Shown: one piece after another, positions 11,172 through 19,982 of the stretch
Position numbering within the stretch: position 1 is the first letter of the stretch
How the letters are laid out: every line of letters begins with the position of its first letter
NCBI RefSeq assembly: GCF_010894435.1
Contig: NZ_JAAIXZ010000001.1
Coordinates: 1,270,322-1,334,321, forward strand
DNA length: 64,000 nt
Reading direction: 5' to 3'
Origin: Pyxidicoccus trucidator
Lineage (GTDB): Bacteria; Myxococcota; Myxococcia; Myxococcales; Myxococcaceae
Program-made: the position numbers and the translations under genes
The notes under the pieces: model-generated
The model's database searches: none
What the model was told of the DNA's origin: nothing
What the model saw: only the letters and a program-made list of their open reading frames with translations

Positions 11172-11845
11172 GGCGCGAGCCCCCGCGCGGCATCCCACCG
11201 CTCCGCCACGCCCCGCGCCCCGGACACCTTGCGCGTGAAGCCCTCCAGCGACGTCGCCGCCGCCACGCGCTTCACCACCGCTTCCAGTCCGTCCTGGAAG
11301 AGGGCCAGCGGCCCCGGCGGGTGCGGCGTGCCCACCTCCAGCAGCACGTCCGGCCGCTCGTGCTCGAAGAAGGCGTAGCGCACGCCGATGGGGACACACT
11401 CCGCCTTCGACACCCGCGCCAGCAGCTCCACGCCGCGCTCCAGCTGCAGTGGCAGCACTCCGAAGGGACGGTGCTCACCCTCGGGGAAGACGTACAGCGC
11501 GGCGCGCGGGCGGCGGAGCAGCTCCTTCGCGTAGCGCAGGGACGCCACCGAGGACACCGCGTCCTTGCGACGGATGCTGAAGGCGCCGATGCGCGCGAGG
11601 AAGCGGTAGCGTCGGAGGTTCTCCTCCTCCATGAGGCAGTACGCGTCCCAGCTCGCCGCGCGGCTCAGCTGGTGCAGCATGAAGCCGTCCCACCAGTTGG
11701 AGTGGTTCAGGTACACGAGCCGGCCCACGTCGCCCGTGGGCAGCGTGCCGCGCACCCACAGGCCGCGGAACGTCGAGCGGAACTTCCGCCCGATGTACGC
11801 GTCCAGGGCCCACCCGAAGGGGCCGCCTTTCGCCGCGCGAATCAC
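11168..11845 (-). CDS. lyso-phospholipid-type acyltransferase of carotenoid operon
   Basis: A 225-aa member of the PlsC/glycerol-3-phosphate acyltransferase fold. The catalytic NHSNWWDG replaces the usual HxxxxD block start (H and D four residues apart), and FPEGEHRP is the acceptor-site motif. The start is the GTG at 11845, whose GTGA overlaps the crtYd stop; a longer ORF is only read-through. In a carotenoid operon with a glycosyltransferase it most likely esterifies the sugar of the carotenoid glycoside with a fatty acid, as myxobacterial carotenoids are largely glucoside esters. The substrate is inferred from context. Confidence 0.85.
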   Translation of the reverse strand: MIRAAKGGPFGWALDAYIGRKFRSTFRGLWVRGTLPTGDVGRLVYLNHSNWWDGFMLHQLSRAASWDAYCLMEEENLRRYRFLARIGAFSIRRKDAVSSVASLRYAKELLRRPRAALYVFPEGEHRPFGVLPLQLERGVELLARVSKAECVPIGVRYAFFEHERPDVLLEVGTPHPPGPLALFQDGLEAVVKRVAAATSLEGFTRKVSGARGVAERWDAARGLAP

Positions 11846-12192
11846 GACGCCCGCGCCTCTCGGAGCAGCGACACCAGCGCGGTGAACAGGGCCAGCCCCA
11901 GCGACACCAGCACGCTGGTGAGCAGGAAGAAGAGCACCTCCTCCAGCGGCACCAGTCCCAGGTACACGCCCAGGTGCTTGCCCTCGCCGAAGTTCCAGAT
12001 GCCCGTGGAGATGGCCAGGTGGTCCGCCACCGACAGGTACACGCCGATGACGAAGGCCGGCGGCAGCACGGCCTTGAGCACCGCGCCCGTGCGCTCCTTG
12101 TAGTGGCGCGCCAGCGCGACGAGCTGGAAGGTGATGAGCGGCAGCGTCCACCCGAGCAGGTGGATGAGGTAGGCCCACTTCGTCTCCATCAT
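11842..12192 (-). CDS. crtYd: lycopene cyclase subunit CrtYd
   Basis: A 116-aa membrane protein with three predicted helices and the lycopene cyclase domain motif LVPLEEVLFF. It is one half of the heterodimeric CrtYc/CrtYd beta-type cyclase known from actinobacteria and myxobacteria. It starts ATGATG, and the first ATG (12192) overlaps the crtYc stop. The pair is expected to cyclise one end of the carotenoid, leaving the other for hydration by CrtC. Confidence 0.9.
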   Translation of the reverse strand: MMETKWAYLIHLLGWTLPLITFQLVALARHYKERTGAVLKAVLPPAFVIGVYLSVADHLAISTGIWNFGEGKHLGVYLGLVPLEEVLFFLLTSVLVSLGLALFTALVSLLREARAS

Positions 12193-12575
12193 GGCGCCAC
12201 CTCCCGGCCCGTCAGCTCTCCGCTCCGCGAGGGGGCCTCGTCACGAGGGCGGGGCTGGGCGGCGGGCTCCTTCGCCAGCACCCGCGCCAGCCGCGCGCGC
12301 GCCCACAGGCCCACGAGCAGCGTCTGCAGGCCGAAGAAGAGGTACTCCTCCAGCGGCAGGTAGCCCAGCTTGATGCCCCAGATGCGCTCCGGGTCGAAGC
12401 CCCACAGGCCCCACTTCACCGCCAGGTTGTCCCACGGCGACGTCGCCGCATAGACGACGACGAGCAGCAGCCCCATGGGCGCCAGGCTCCACGCGGAGAA
12501 GGTGCGCCGGTAGCGCCACATCAGGAAGAGCAGCGGCAGCACCACGAACAAGCCAAGGAATCGCGCGTAGGTCAT
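12189..12575 (-). CDS. crtYc: lycopene cyclase subunit CrtYc
   Basis: A 128-aa membrane protein with the matching lycopene cyclase domain. PWDNLAVKWGLW and GYLPLEEYLFF are conserved in CrtYc, and three helices are predicted. The C-terminal tail is Pro/Arg/Glu-rich and cytoplasmic. The ATG at 12575 overlaps the stop of the glycosyltransferase; the longer ORF beginning near 13157 is an artefact of the wrong frame upstream. It forms the cyclase with CrtYd. Confidence 0.9.
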   Translation of the reverse strand: MTYARFLGLFVVLPLLFLMWRYRRTFSAWSLAPMGLLLVVVYAATSPWDNLAVKWGLWGFDPERIWGIKLGYLPLEEYLFFGLQTLLVGLWARARLARVLAKEPAAQPRPRDEAPSRSGELTGREVAP

Positions 12576-13711
12576 CCCGGTCCTCCACTCAGCTCCGGCC
12601 ACACCCGCACCATGCGGCCGCCCGGTTGCAGCGCATACGTCCGTCCTCGCCACGTCACCGTGCCCTGCTGCCACAGCGAGCACAGGAAGGCCACCAGCAA
12701 CAGCCCCTCCCCCAGCAGCCAGTCCGTCAGCGCGTACGGCAGGCCCGTGTCCACGGTGCTCCCGGGCAGCCCAGCGGGCGTGCTGAGCACGGCCAGCCGC
12801 AGGGCCAGCAGCGTGCGCACCGTCACGAGCCCCGCCACCGCGCCCACCAGCAGCGGCGAGCCCAGCACCCCGGCCAGCAGCACCAGCGGCAGCGTGGGCG
12901 TGAAGAGCAGCGGCACCGTGGGGAACAGCGCGGGACGGTGGCTGGCCAGCACCTGCATCCACCGCGTGAAGCGCGCCAGGGGCGTGCCCCAGGACTCCAC
13001 CGCGCCCAGCGGCACCACCGCCGGGGCTCCGCTCAGGGCGACCTCGAGTCCTCGCGCGTGCAGCCGCTTCGACAATTCCAGGTCCTCGCCGATGTGGTCC
13101 GCGAGGTCCTTCAGCGCCTCCATCGCCACGGGCGACAGGCCCAGCGCCTTGCCACACACCGCCTTCGCTCCGGCGCTCATCGCATCGAGCGCACGGAAGC
13201 TGTGGTGCGTGTAGCGCAGCAGGCCCGCCATGGCGCGGCTGGCCCCGTCCTCCGGGCCCACCGGAGTGGGCGCCGCCGTGCTCAGCGCCGCGCCCGAGGC
13301 CACCGGGGACGCGAGTCCCTCCACCAGCGCGCCCGTCACCGCCACGTCCGCGTCCACCGCCAGCACCACGCGCCCCTGCGTCTGGAGCACCTCCAGCGCG
13401 TACAGCAGGTGCCCGACCTTGCGGTTCGGCGTCAGTGGGTCGCTCGGCAGCCAGCGCACGCCGGGGGCCAGCCGGGGACGGTAGGGGGAGACCACCACCT
13501 GCTCCAGCGGCCCCGCGTAGTCGATGGGAGTGGCCAGGTTCTCCAGCTCGCGAGGCGTGGGAGCATCCACGGGGCGCAGCAGCAGCACCGGCACCTTCGT
13601 GCCAGTTGGAGAGGCCGTGCGCCGAGAGCGCAGCAGCCGCGCCAGCGCCACACCGCTGAAGCCCGTGGCCAGCACGACCCAGGACAGGGAGACGAGGACG
13701 AGCGCGCTCAT
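12572..13711 (-). CDS. family 2 glycosyltransferase, probable carotenoid glucosyltransferase
   Basis: A 379-aa protein with an N-terminal membrane helix, a GT-A domain resembling ceramide glucosyltransferase/HpnI enzymes, and about three C-terminal membrane helices. VLLLRPVD opens the nucleotide fold, VLAVDADVAV is the metal-binding DxD region, and HIGEDLELSKRL carries the ED catalytic motif. The C-terminal W-rich RFTRWMQVL replaces the usual QxxRW. Set between crtC and crtYc, it is the best candidate to glucosylate the C1' hydroxyl made by CrtC. The sugar and acceptor are inferred. Confidence 0.85.
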   Translation of the reverse strand: MSALVLVSLSWVVLATGFSGVALARLLRSRRTASPTGTKVPVLLLRPVDAPTPRELENLATPIDYAGPLEQVVVSPYRPRLAPGVRWLPSDPLTPNRKVGHLLYALEVLQTQGRVVLAVDADVAVTGALVEGLASPVASGAALSTAAPTPVGPEDGASRAMAGLLRYTHHSFRALDAMSAGAKAVCGKALGLSPVAMEALKDLADHIGEDLELSKRLHARGLEVALSGAPAVVPLGAVESWGTPLARFTRWMQVLASHRPALFPTVPLLFTPTLPLVLLAGVLGSPLLVGAVAGLVTVRTLLALRLAVLSTPAGLPGSTVDTGLPYALTDWLLGEGLLLVAFLCSLWQQGTVTWRGRTYALQPGGRMVRVWPELSGGPG

Positions 13712-14631
13712 GCCGCCCGTCCCACGCGCGTGCGGAAGTGCGCCATCCAGCGGATGAAGGGCGAGTGGAAGCGGCGGAAGTCCGCCACCTCGCCCATCGA
13801 GTCCAGCGGCCCCTGCCGCGCCTCCAGCCTCGCGTAGAAGGGCGACGACTCCAGCAGCCGGGGCTCGCCCACCACCTGATTGCCCGCGTGCAGCCGCGAC
13901 GGCACCCGCAGGCCCCACCCCGTCATGCTGGTGGGCCGCGCCTCGTGCACCGTGTCCCGCTCGCACTTCACCCCGCACTCCCGAGCCACCACGCGCAGCG
14001 GCGCGACTCCGTCCGGCAGGTGGTAGTCCACCACCGTCTCGCCCTCGCGGTGCGTGCGCGCCCAGTGCCAGCCGGACAGCCGCGCGCCCAGCAATTCATC
14101 GCCATGGTTGGTGTCGTGGTAGCCCAGCCCGACGGCCTTCACGCCCAGCGAGGGCACCTCCAGCCGGGCCCGCGCGCGCGGCGCCAGCGCCTGCCAGTAG
14201 TGCGGCAGGTCCGGCATCAACCGCACCACCTCGCCCACGGGCGTCATCGGCTGCAGCGTGAGGCTCGCGCGCACCGGCCGGCCCCAGGGCGCCGTCCAGT
14301 CCTCCACCTCCATCCGCACCGTGCCCACCCCCGAGTACGTCAGCGTGGAGCGGCCGATGCGCAGCCGGCCCGGCGACTCCAGCTCCGCGCGTTGGTACTC
14401 GCTCAGCACCCACAGCCGGCGCACGCCCTCGTGGTACAGCGCGAAGTTCACCGCGCTGTGCTCCTGCGGCCGTCCGCCCCGCCGCGCCGCCACCGAGTAG
14501 CGCGGCGAGAAGAGCGAGCCCAGCATGAAGATGCACACCGCGCTGAACGGCCCCGCGGTGACGTCCGCGTAGAACCAGCGATACGCGCCCGCCGCGTCGG
14601 GCAGCACGGGAAGGTGGCCTGGCACACTCAT
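13708..14631 (-). CDS. crtC: CrtC carotenoid 1,2-hydratase
   Basis: A 307-aa protein of the hydroxyneurosporene synthase family. Supporting motifs are WRWFYAD-like YRWFYADV near residue 17, FMLGSLFSPRY, and the family hallmark GLGYHDTNHG. CrtC adds water across the C1',2' double bond of the acyclic end, producing a tertiary alcohol. It overlaps crtD upstream and the glycosyltransferase downstream by ATGA, which places it in the tightly coupled part of the operon. Length is slightly shorter than purple-bacterial CrtC. Confidence 0.88.
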   Translation of the reverse strand: MSVPGHLPVLPDAAGAYRWFYADVTAGPFSAVCIFMLGSLFSPRYSVAARRGGRPQEHSAVNFALYHEGVRRLWVLSEYQRAELESPGRLRIGRSTLTYSGVGTVRMEVEDWTAPWGRPVRASLTLQPMTPVGEVVRLMPDLPHYWQALAPRARARLEVPSLGVKAVGLGYHDTNHGDELLGARLSGWHWARTHREGETVVDYHLPDGVAPLRVVARECGVKCERDTVHEARPTSMTGWGLRVPSRLHAGNQVVGEPRLLESSPFYARLEARQGPLDSMGEVADFRRFHSPFIRWMAHFRTRVGRAA

Positions 14632-16085
14632 GCGCCCCTCCGCAGGTGCTGCGACGCCAGCTCCGCCGCGAAGCGCCCGGACAGCATCACCAGCGGCACC
14701 CCGCCGCCCGGGTGCGTGCCCCCGCCCGCGAAGAACAGGCCCGGCGTGCCGCCGCGAATCCGTGGCCGGCGGAACGGGCCGAACTTCCCGTGCGGCAGGA
14801 AGCCGTAGATGGAGCCCCCCGGAGCCCCCTGCGCCGCCAGGTCCACCGGCGTGCGCTGACCGATGACTCGCGTGCGCCCGCGCAGCTCGGGGTAGTGCTG
14901 GTAGAGCTTCTCGAACATCTGCGCCTTCACGCGCTCCGCCCCCAGCTCCCAGCCGCGAGCGGCGCGCTCCGCCTCGGCCTGCCCCACGGGCAGCGGCGGT
15001 GCGTTCACCATGACGAACAGCCCCGTGCGCCCCGGCGGCGCCATGCTGGAGTCCGTGGCGGACGGGTTGCAGAAGTACACCGTGGGGTCCGTCGCGAGCT
15101 GCCCGCTGAACAGCTCGTCGAACTCGCGCCGGTAGTCCCCCCCGAAGAGCACCGCGTGGTGTGGCAGCGACGGCCGCCCGTCCACCTCCAGCAGCAGCAC
15201 GAAGCCGGAGAGCGCCAGCGGCTCGTCCGCCCGGCGCAGCGACTCCAGCGGGTCCGCGTTCACCACCACGCTGTCGAACTCCGCCGCGTCACCCTCGGGC
15301 CCCACGCGGTAGCCGTTGCCGGTGCGCTCGAAGCGGGCGCGCGTGTTGAGGTGCACCGTCACGCCCAGCCGCCGCACCGCCTGCCCGAGCGCCTCCACCA
15401 GCGCCCCCACTCCACCGCGCGCGTGGTGCACACCGTAGGCATGCTCGATGTGCGGAATCAGCGCGAAGGCCGCGCTGGCCTGGTACGGCGAGGCCCCCGC
15501 GTACGTCGCGAAGCGGCCCACGTACTGCTGCATGTGGTCCGTCTTGAAGTGCCTCACCGCCAGGTCGTGCAGGGTACTGAGCTTCATCCCCGCCAGGATG
15601 GCGCCCACGCCGCGCTTCGCCACGCGCGCCATGAAGCCGGCCATGCCCTCGAAGGGGGCCTCCAGGTACGGCTCGCCCGCCGCGCGCCAGATGGCCGCGG
15701 ACTCCTCGTAGAAGCCGCGCACGCCGCGCCGCTCGCCAGGGCGCAAGTCGGCGGCGCTCTCCGCCATGCGCTCCAGGTCCTTGTACGCCGTGAGGCCGCA
15801 CCCGTCCGTGAATCGGTAGGTGCACTGCGGCTCCAGCTCCGTGAGCTGTGGCAGCAAGTCGAGTGCGTCCAGCCGCTGGAAGGTGCCGCGCACCAATTCG
15901 GGCAGCGTCAGCAGCGTGGGGCCGGTGTCCAGGGTGAGGCCGTTGAGGGTGACGGCCTGGGCCTTGCCGCCCAGCGAGGGGCTGCCCTCGAAGAGCGTCA
16001 CCGCGTGCCCTTCCTTCGCCAGCAGCCCGGCGGCCGTCAGGCCACCGATGCCGCCGCCCACCACCGCGACGCGGGTGCGCTTCAT
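14628..16085 (-). CDS. crtD: CrtD-type carotenoid desaturase
   Basis: A 485-aa FAD-dependent amine-oxidase-fold desaturase. The N-terminal dinucleotide-binding motif is VVGGGIGGLTAAGLL with the acidic residue in LFEGS, and the C-terminal FAD motif is LFFAGGGTHPGGGVPLV. It is a paralogue of CrtI (18422-19975). Next to crtC it most probably introduces the 3',4' double bond in the hydroxylated end group. The ATG at 16085 overlaps the HMG-CoA reductase stop. The assignment as CrtD rather than a second phytoene desaturase rests on synteny. Confidence 0.85.
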   Translation of the reverse strand: MKRTRVAVVGGGIGGLTAAGLLAKEGHAVTLFEGSPSLGGKAQAVTLNGLTLDTGPTLLTLPELVRGTFQRLDALDLLPQLTELEPQCTYRFTDGCGLTAYKDLERMAESAADLRPGERRGVRGFYEESAAIWRAAGEPYLEAPFEGMAGFMARVAKRGVGAILAGMKLSTLHDLAVRHFKTDHMQQYVGRFATYAGASPYQASAAFALIPHIEHAYGVHHARGGVGALVEALGQAVRRLGVTVHLNTRARFERTGNGYRVGPEGDAAEFDSVVVNADPLESLRRADEPLALSGFVLLLEVDGRPSLPHHAVLFGGDYRREFDELFSGQLATDPTVYFCNPSATDSSMAPPGRTGLFVMVNAPPLPVGQAEAERAARGWELGAERVKAQMFEKLYQHYPELRGRTRVIGQRTPVDLAAQGAPGGSIYGFLPHGKFGPFRRPRIRGGTPGLFFAGGGTHPGGGVPLVMLSGRFAAELASQHLRRGA

Positions 16086-17407
16086 CTCAGGGCTCCCTTC
16101 CGTCGAGCCAGCTCCGCGGCGAGGACTTCCCTCGCGCGCTCCGGCCGGTAGACGCGCTCGAGGGACAGCCGCTCCGCGACGACTTCGATGAGCTCGCCCT
16201 GTGCTCCCGCCTCCGCCGCCACGCGCCGCGCGTGCAGCGCCATGTGGCCCTTCTGGATGCCCTCGGTGGACAGCGCCTTGAGCGCCGCCAGGTTCGTCGC
16301 CAGCCCCGCCGCTCCGGCCAGGCCCGCGAGGTCCACCGCCCCCGACACCCGCGCCAGCTTCAGCGCCCGCTGCACGCCCGGGTGCGTGCGCGCCGCCCCG
16401 CCCGCCGTGGACGTGGCCAGCGGCATGAGCAGCTCGCCCTCCAGCCCTCCGTCCTCCGCCGCGCGCCACGTGGTGAGCGGCCGGTAGGTGCCCGAGCGCG
16501 CCGCCCACGCGTGCGCCCCCGCCTCCACCGCGCGCCAGTCGTTGCCACACGCCACCAGCACCGCGTCCACGCCGTTCATCACCCCCTTGTTGTGGGTGAC
16601 GGCCCGGTACGGGTCCAGCTCCGCGAAGCGGTGCGCCGCGAGGATTCCGTCGCGCACCCCGCCACCGTCCGGGAACCCCTCGGACTCCAGCGCGGACACC
16701 GGCACCCGCGCGCGCACGCGCACCTTCCGGCGGTCCGCCAGGTTGGTGAGAATCTTGAGCCCCGCCCGCGCCCGGGCCAGCTCCGCCAGCCGGGGCGCCA
16801 GGCCCTCCGCCACCGAGTTCACACAGTTGGCGCCCATGGCGTCCCGCGTGTCGATGTGCAGGTGCACCACCAGCGTGGTGCCGTCCAGCACCCGCACCTC
16901 CAGCTCACGCGTGCCGCCGCCCCGCGCGCACATGGCGGGCATGAGCGCGTCCGCCTCCGCCAGCAGCAGCGCCGTGTTCGCGTGCAGCGCCGCGCGCGCG
17001 TCCTCCAGCGAGGGCACATCCAGCAACTCCACCTGCGCGGTGGTAATCGGCGCGTCCGCCTCCACCGTGAAGCCGCCGCTCTCCGCGCACAGGCGCGCGG
17101 CATACGAGGCCGCGGCGATGATGGAGGGCTCCTCCACCGCCATGGGGATGAGCCGCTCCCACCCGTCCACCACGAAGTTGAGCGCCACGCCCAGCGGCAG
17201 CCCGTGCAGGCCGACGACGTTCTCCACCATGGCGTCCGCGCACGCCTCGTCGAAGCCGGCGAGCCCGGCCAGCGACTTCTCCTCCTCGGGCGTCACCCAG
17301 CGCGCCTCCACCAGCCGCGCGCGCCGGCGCTCCGGAGACTGACGGTAGAAGCCCGACAGGCGGGAGGTGCGCATCACTTGAAGAGTCTTCACGCGGTCGT
17401 CGCTCAT
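16082..17407 (-). CDS. mvaA: hydroxymethylglutaryl-CoA reductase
   Basis: A 441-aa class II-type HMG-CoA reductase. Signatures are VENVVGLHGLPLG (active-site Glu), DTRDAMGANCVN (NAD(P)-binding DAMGxN), THNKGVMNG (catalytic Lys) and the C-terminal IQKGHMALHAR with the catalytic His. It makes mevalonate and so raises isoprenoid supply when carotenoids are induced. In an operon driven by a light-regulated promoter, this couples precursor flux to demand. The start is 7 bp after the crtB stop, and the stop overlaps crtD. Confidence 0.93.
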   Translation of the reverse strand: MSDDRVKTLQVMRTSRLSGFYRQSPERRRARLVEARWVTPEEEKSLAGLAGFDEACADAMVENVVGLHGLPLGVALNFVVDGWERLIPMAVEEPSIIAAASYAARLCAESGGFTVEADAPITTAQVELLDVPSLEDARAALHANTALLLAEADALMPAMCARGGGTRELEVRVLDGTTLVVHLHIDTRDAMGANCVNSVAEGLAPRLAELARARAGLKILTNLADRRKVRVRARVPVSALESEGFPDGGGVRDGILAAHRFAELDPYRAVTHNKGVMNGVDAVLVACGNDWRAVEAGAHAWAARSGTYRPLTTWRAAEDGGLEGELLMPLATSTAGGAARTHPGVQRALKLARVSGAVDLAGLAGAAGLATNLAALKALSTEGIQKGHMALHARRVAAEAGAQGELIEVVAERLSLERVYRPERAREVLAAELARRKGALR

Positions 17408-17414
17408 CGCTTCC

Positions 17415-18425
17415 TCAGCCTCCCGTCCCGGTGGGCAGCAGTGGCACGGGCGCCTCGCCCCGAGGCGCCGGCAGCGCCGTGCCGGGACGCACGAAGGCGG
17501 CCGTGGCCAGCGCCAGCTTGCGGCGCGTCGTCACGTGGGCCCGCGCGCTGAACACGTCGTAGTCGCGCGCCTCGATGTCTCGGAGGATGTCGCCGTAGAT
17601 GGCGCCCATCAGCCGCACCATCCGCTGGCTCCCGAAGCCGGAGAGGTAGTGCACCCCCGCGGCGGCCCTCGCGTAGTACACGCGCGAGCGCTCCACCTGG
17701 AAGCGCATGAAGGCCCGCCACCGCTCGTCCACCTTCCCGAGCCGCAGGTCTTCCTCCGTCAGCCCGAAGGCGGCCAGCTCCTCGGCGGGCAGGTACACGC
17801 GGCCCCGCTCCAGGTCCTCGCGCACGTCGCGCAGGATGTTGGTGAGCTGCATGGCCCGGCCCAGGTCCGCCGCCGGCTGCGCGGCCTCGACATCCGAGCA
17901 GCCCAGCACCGGCGTCAGCATCAGCCCCACCACGCCCGCCACCCGGTAGCAGTAGAGGTCCAGCTCCTCCCAGGTGGAATAGCGGTTCTTCGTCAGGTCC
18001 ATCTCCATGCCGGAGATGAGGTCCTGGAAGGGCTGCTCCGGAATCCGGTAGTGGCGCACGGTGTGCTCGAGCGCGGCGAACTCGCCCGCATCCCACGGCG
18101 ACTGCGCCTCCGCCGTCATCAGCCGCTCGGCGGGCGAGCCCAGCTCCTTCGACGCCAGCTCCGGCATCGGCAGGTACAGCTCCGCCACCCTCTGCCGCGC
18201 CTTCGCCAGCCGCACCGGCAGGTCGACGGGCACCACGTCGGGCCCGTCTCCATCCACCAGGTCGTCCAGCCGCCGGCAGAAGGCGTAGAGGGCAAAGGCT
18301 GCCTTCCGCCGCTGGCCGAAGAGGAGGTACGAGGCGAAGAAGAAGCTCTTGGCGTGGTGCCGCGTCACCTCCTTCGCCAGGCGATAGCCGCGCTCCACCA
18401 ATTCCTGCGCGTCGTGCGAGCTCAT
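17415..18425 (-). CDS. crtB: phytoene synthase
   Basis: A 336-aa squalene/phytoene synthase. The first Asp-rich motif is CRRLDDLVDG and the second is ILRDVREDLERGRVYLP, with the substrate-binding HHAKSFFFASYL near the N-terminus. It condenses two geranylgeranyl diphosphates to phytoene via prephytoene diphosphate. The ATG at 18425 overlaps the crtI stop by ATGA. A competing ORF in another frame over the same bases lacks any motif. Confidence 0.95.
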   Translation of the reverse strand: MSSHDAQELVERGYRLAKEVTRHHAKSFFFASYLLFGQRRKAAFALYAFCRRLDDLVDGDGPDVVPVDLPVRLAKARQRVAELYLPMPELASKELGSPAERLMTAEAQSPWDAGEFAALEHTVRHYRIPEQPFQDLISGMEMDLTKNRYSTWEELDLYCYRVAGVVGLMLTPVLGCSDVEAAQPAADLGRAMQLTNILRDVREDLERGRVYLPAEELAAFGLTEEDLRLGKVDERWRAFMRFQVERSRVYYARAAAGVHYLSGFGSQRMVRLMGAIYGDILRDIEARDYDVFSARAHVTTRRKLALATAAFVRPGTALPAPRGEAPVPLLPTGTGG

Positions 18426-19975
18426 GCCGCCACCTCTTCCAGCGAGCGGGGCGAGTCACCGCGAGGAGACAACTGGACACCCGCGTCCCGGGCCCAGGTC
18501 ATGAGCCGCTCGGTGACGAGGCGCGCGGAGATGAGCACCGTGGGCAGGCCCGTGCCCGGCTGCGTGGAGGCCCCCACGAAGAAGAGGTTCTTCACCCGCG
18601 CGTCCTGGTTGGCGGGACGGAAGGGGCCAATCTGCGTGAAGTTCTGCGCCAGCCCGAAGGCGCTGCCGCGCGCGAGGTTGAAGGTGGACGCCCAGTCGTC
18701 CGGGGTGAAGACGCGCTCCACCTCGATGTCCGCCTCCAGCCGGGGGAAGCCCAGCTCCGCCAGCCGCGCGAAGACCTTGGCCCGCACCTTCGGGCCCTCC
18801 TGCTTCCAGTCCACCCCCGGGTTCTGGTGCGGCACCGGCACCAGCACGTAGAGCGCGTCCTTGCCCTCGGGCGCCAGCGACGCGTCGGTGCGCGTGGGCG
18901 CGTTGACGTAGAAGCTCGGGTCCTCCGGCACGCGGAAGCGCTCGAAGATGTCGTCGAAGGAGCCCTTGTAGTCCCGGCCGAACACCACGTTGTGGTGCCC
19001 CAGCCCCGGGTACTTCCGCTTCATGCCCAGGTAGAGCATGTAGCCGCTGGACGTGTAGCGCAGCTTCTCCTTGCGCTTGAGCGTGGTGGCCTGCGGGTCC
19101 AGCAGCTTCTCGTACGCGTAGGGCAAGTCCGCGTTGCACAGCACCGCGTCCGCCTCCACCACCTCGCCGCCCGCCAGGCGCACGCCCGTGGTGCGACCTC
19201 CGTCGGTGAGGATGCGCTCCACCGCGCTGCCGTAGTGGAAGCGAACGCCCTCCTCCCGCGCCAGCCGCTCCAGCGCCAGGGGAATGGCGTACAGGCCGCC
19301 CTTGGGGAACCAGATGCCCACGCCCAGCTCGGTGAAGGGCAGCAGGCCGTAGACGGCGGGCGACGCGAAGGGCGACACGCCCAGGTACATCGTCTGGAAC
19401 GTCATCGCCGCGCGCAGCCGGTCGTCCTTGAAGTAGCGGCTGACGTCCGCGTACATGCGGCGGTGCGCGCGCACCTGGAAGATGCGGGCCAGGACGCGCG
19501 GCGAGAAGTAGTCGGAGATGCCGTTGTAGTTGCGGCCCACCAGGTGGTCCAGCGACGTGCGGTACTGAACGCGACCCTGGGCCAGGAAGGCGAGGTAGCG
19601 CTCGAAGCTGCCCGGCTCGATTCGCTCCAGCTCGCGGCCCATCGCGCACAGCTCGGAGGTGAAGGTGACGTCCGAGCCGTCGCGAAAGTGAACGCGATAG
19701 TTCGGGTCGCACTTCAGCAGCGTCAGGTAGTCCTCGATTCGGCGGCCCACCGCGCGGAAGGTCTCCTCGAAGACCTCCGGCATCAGCACGATGGTGGGTC
19801 CGATGTCCCACGTGAAGCCATCCACGCGCAGCCGGTTGCAGCGCCCGCCGGGCCCGTCCGTCTTCTCGAAGACCTGGACGTCGAAGCCCTGGTGCGCAAG
19901 CCGCGCCGCGGCCGCGAGGCCTCCGACACCCGCGCCCACCACCACCACCCGCTTGCCCTGGGTCCGTGTCGTCAT
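18422..19975 (-). CDS. crtI: phytoene desaturase
   Basis: A 517-aa CrtI-type FAD-dependent desaturase. N-terminal GAGVGGLAAAARLA and VFEK, then GPGGRCNRL, and the C-terminal bacterial-type phytoene dehydrogenase signature FFVGASTQPGTGLPTVL. By position (second in the operon after crtE) it corresponds to the M. xanthus gene called crtIb. In that species it works together with CrtIa, encoded elsewhere, and no crtIa is in this window. It starts 7 bp after the crtE stop. Confidence 0.93.
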   Translation of the reverse strand: MTTRTQGKRVVVVGAGVGGLAAAARLAHQGFDVQVFEKTDGPGGRCNRLRVDGFTWDIGPTIVLMPEVFEETFRAVGRRIEDYLTLLKCDPNYRVHFRDGSDVTFTSELCAMGRELERIEPGSFERYLAFLAQGRVQYRTSLDHLVGRNYNGISDYFSPRVLARIFQVRAHRRMYADVSRYFKDDRLRAAMTFQTMYLGVSPFASPAVYGLLPFTELGVGIWFPKGGLYAIPLALERLAREEGVRFHYGSAVERILTDGGRTTGVRLAGGEVVEADAVLCNADLPYAYEKLLDPQATTLKRKEKLRYTSSGYMLYLGMKRKYPGLGHHNVVFGRDYKGSFDDIFERFRVPEDPSFYVNAPTRTDASLAPEGKDALYVLVPVPHQNPGVDWKQEGPKVRAKVFARLAELGFPRLEADIEVERVFTPDDWASTFNLARGSAFGLAQNFTQIGPFRPANQDARVKNLFFVGASTQPGTGLPTVLISARLVTERLMTWARDAGVQLSPRGDSPRSLEEVAA

Positions 19976-19982
19976 GGCGTCC

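Noticed and set aside
17404..18480. 358-codon minus-strand ORF overlapping crtB in another frame
   Set aside because: Lacks any motif; the 17415-18425 frame has both phytoene synthase Asp-rich motifs.
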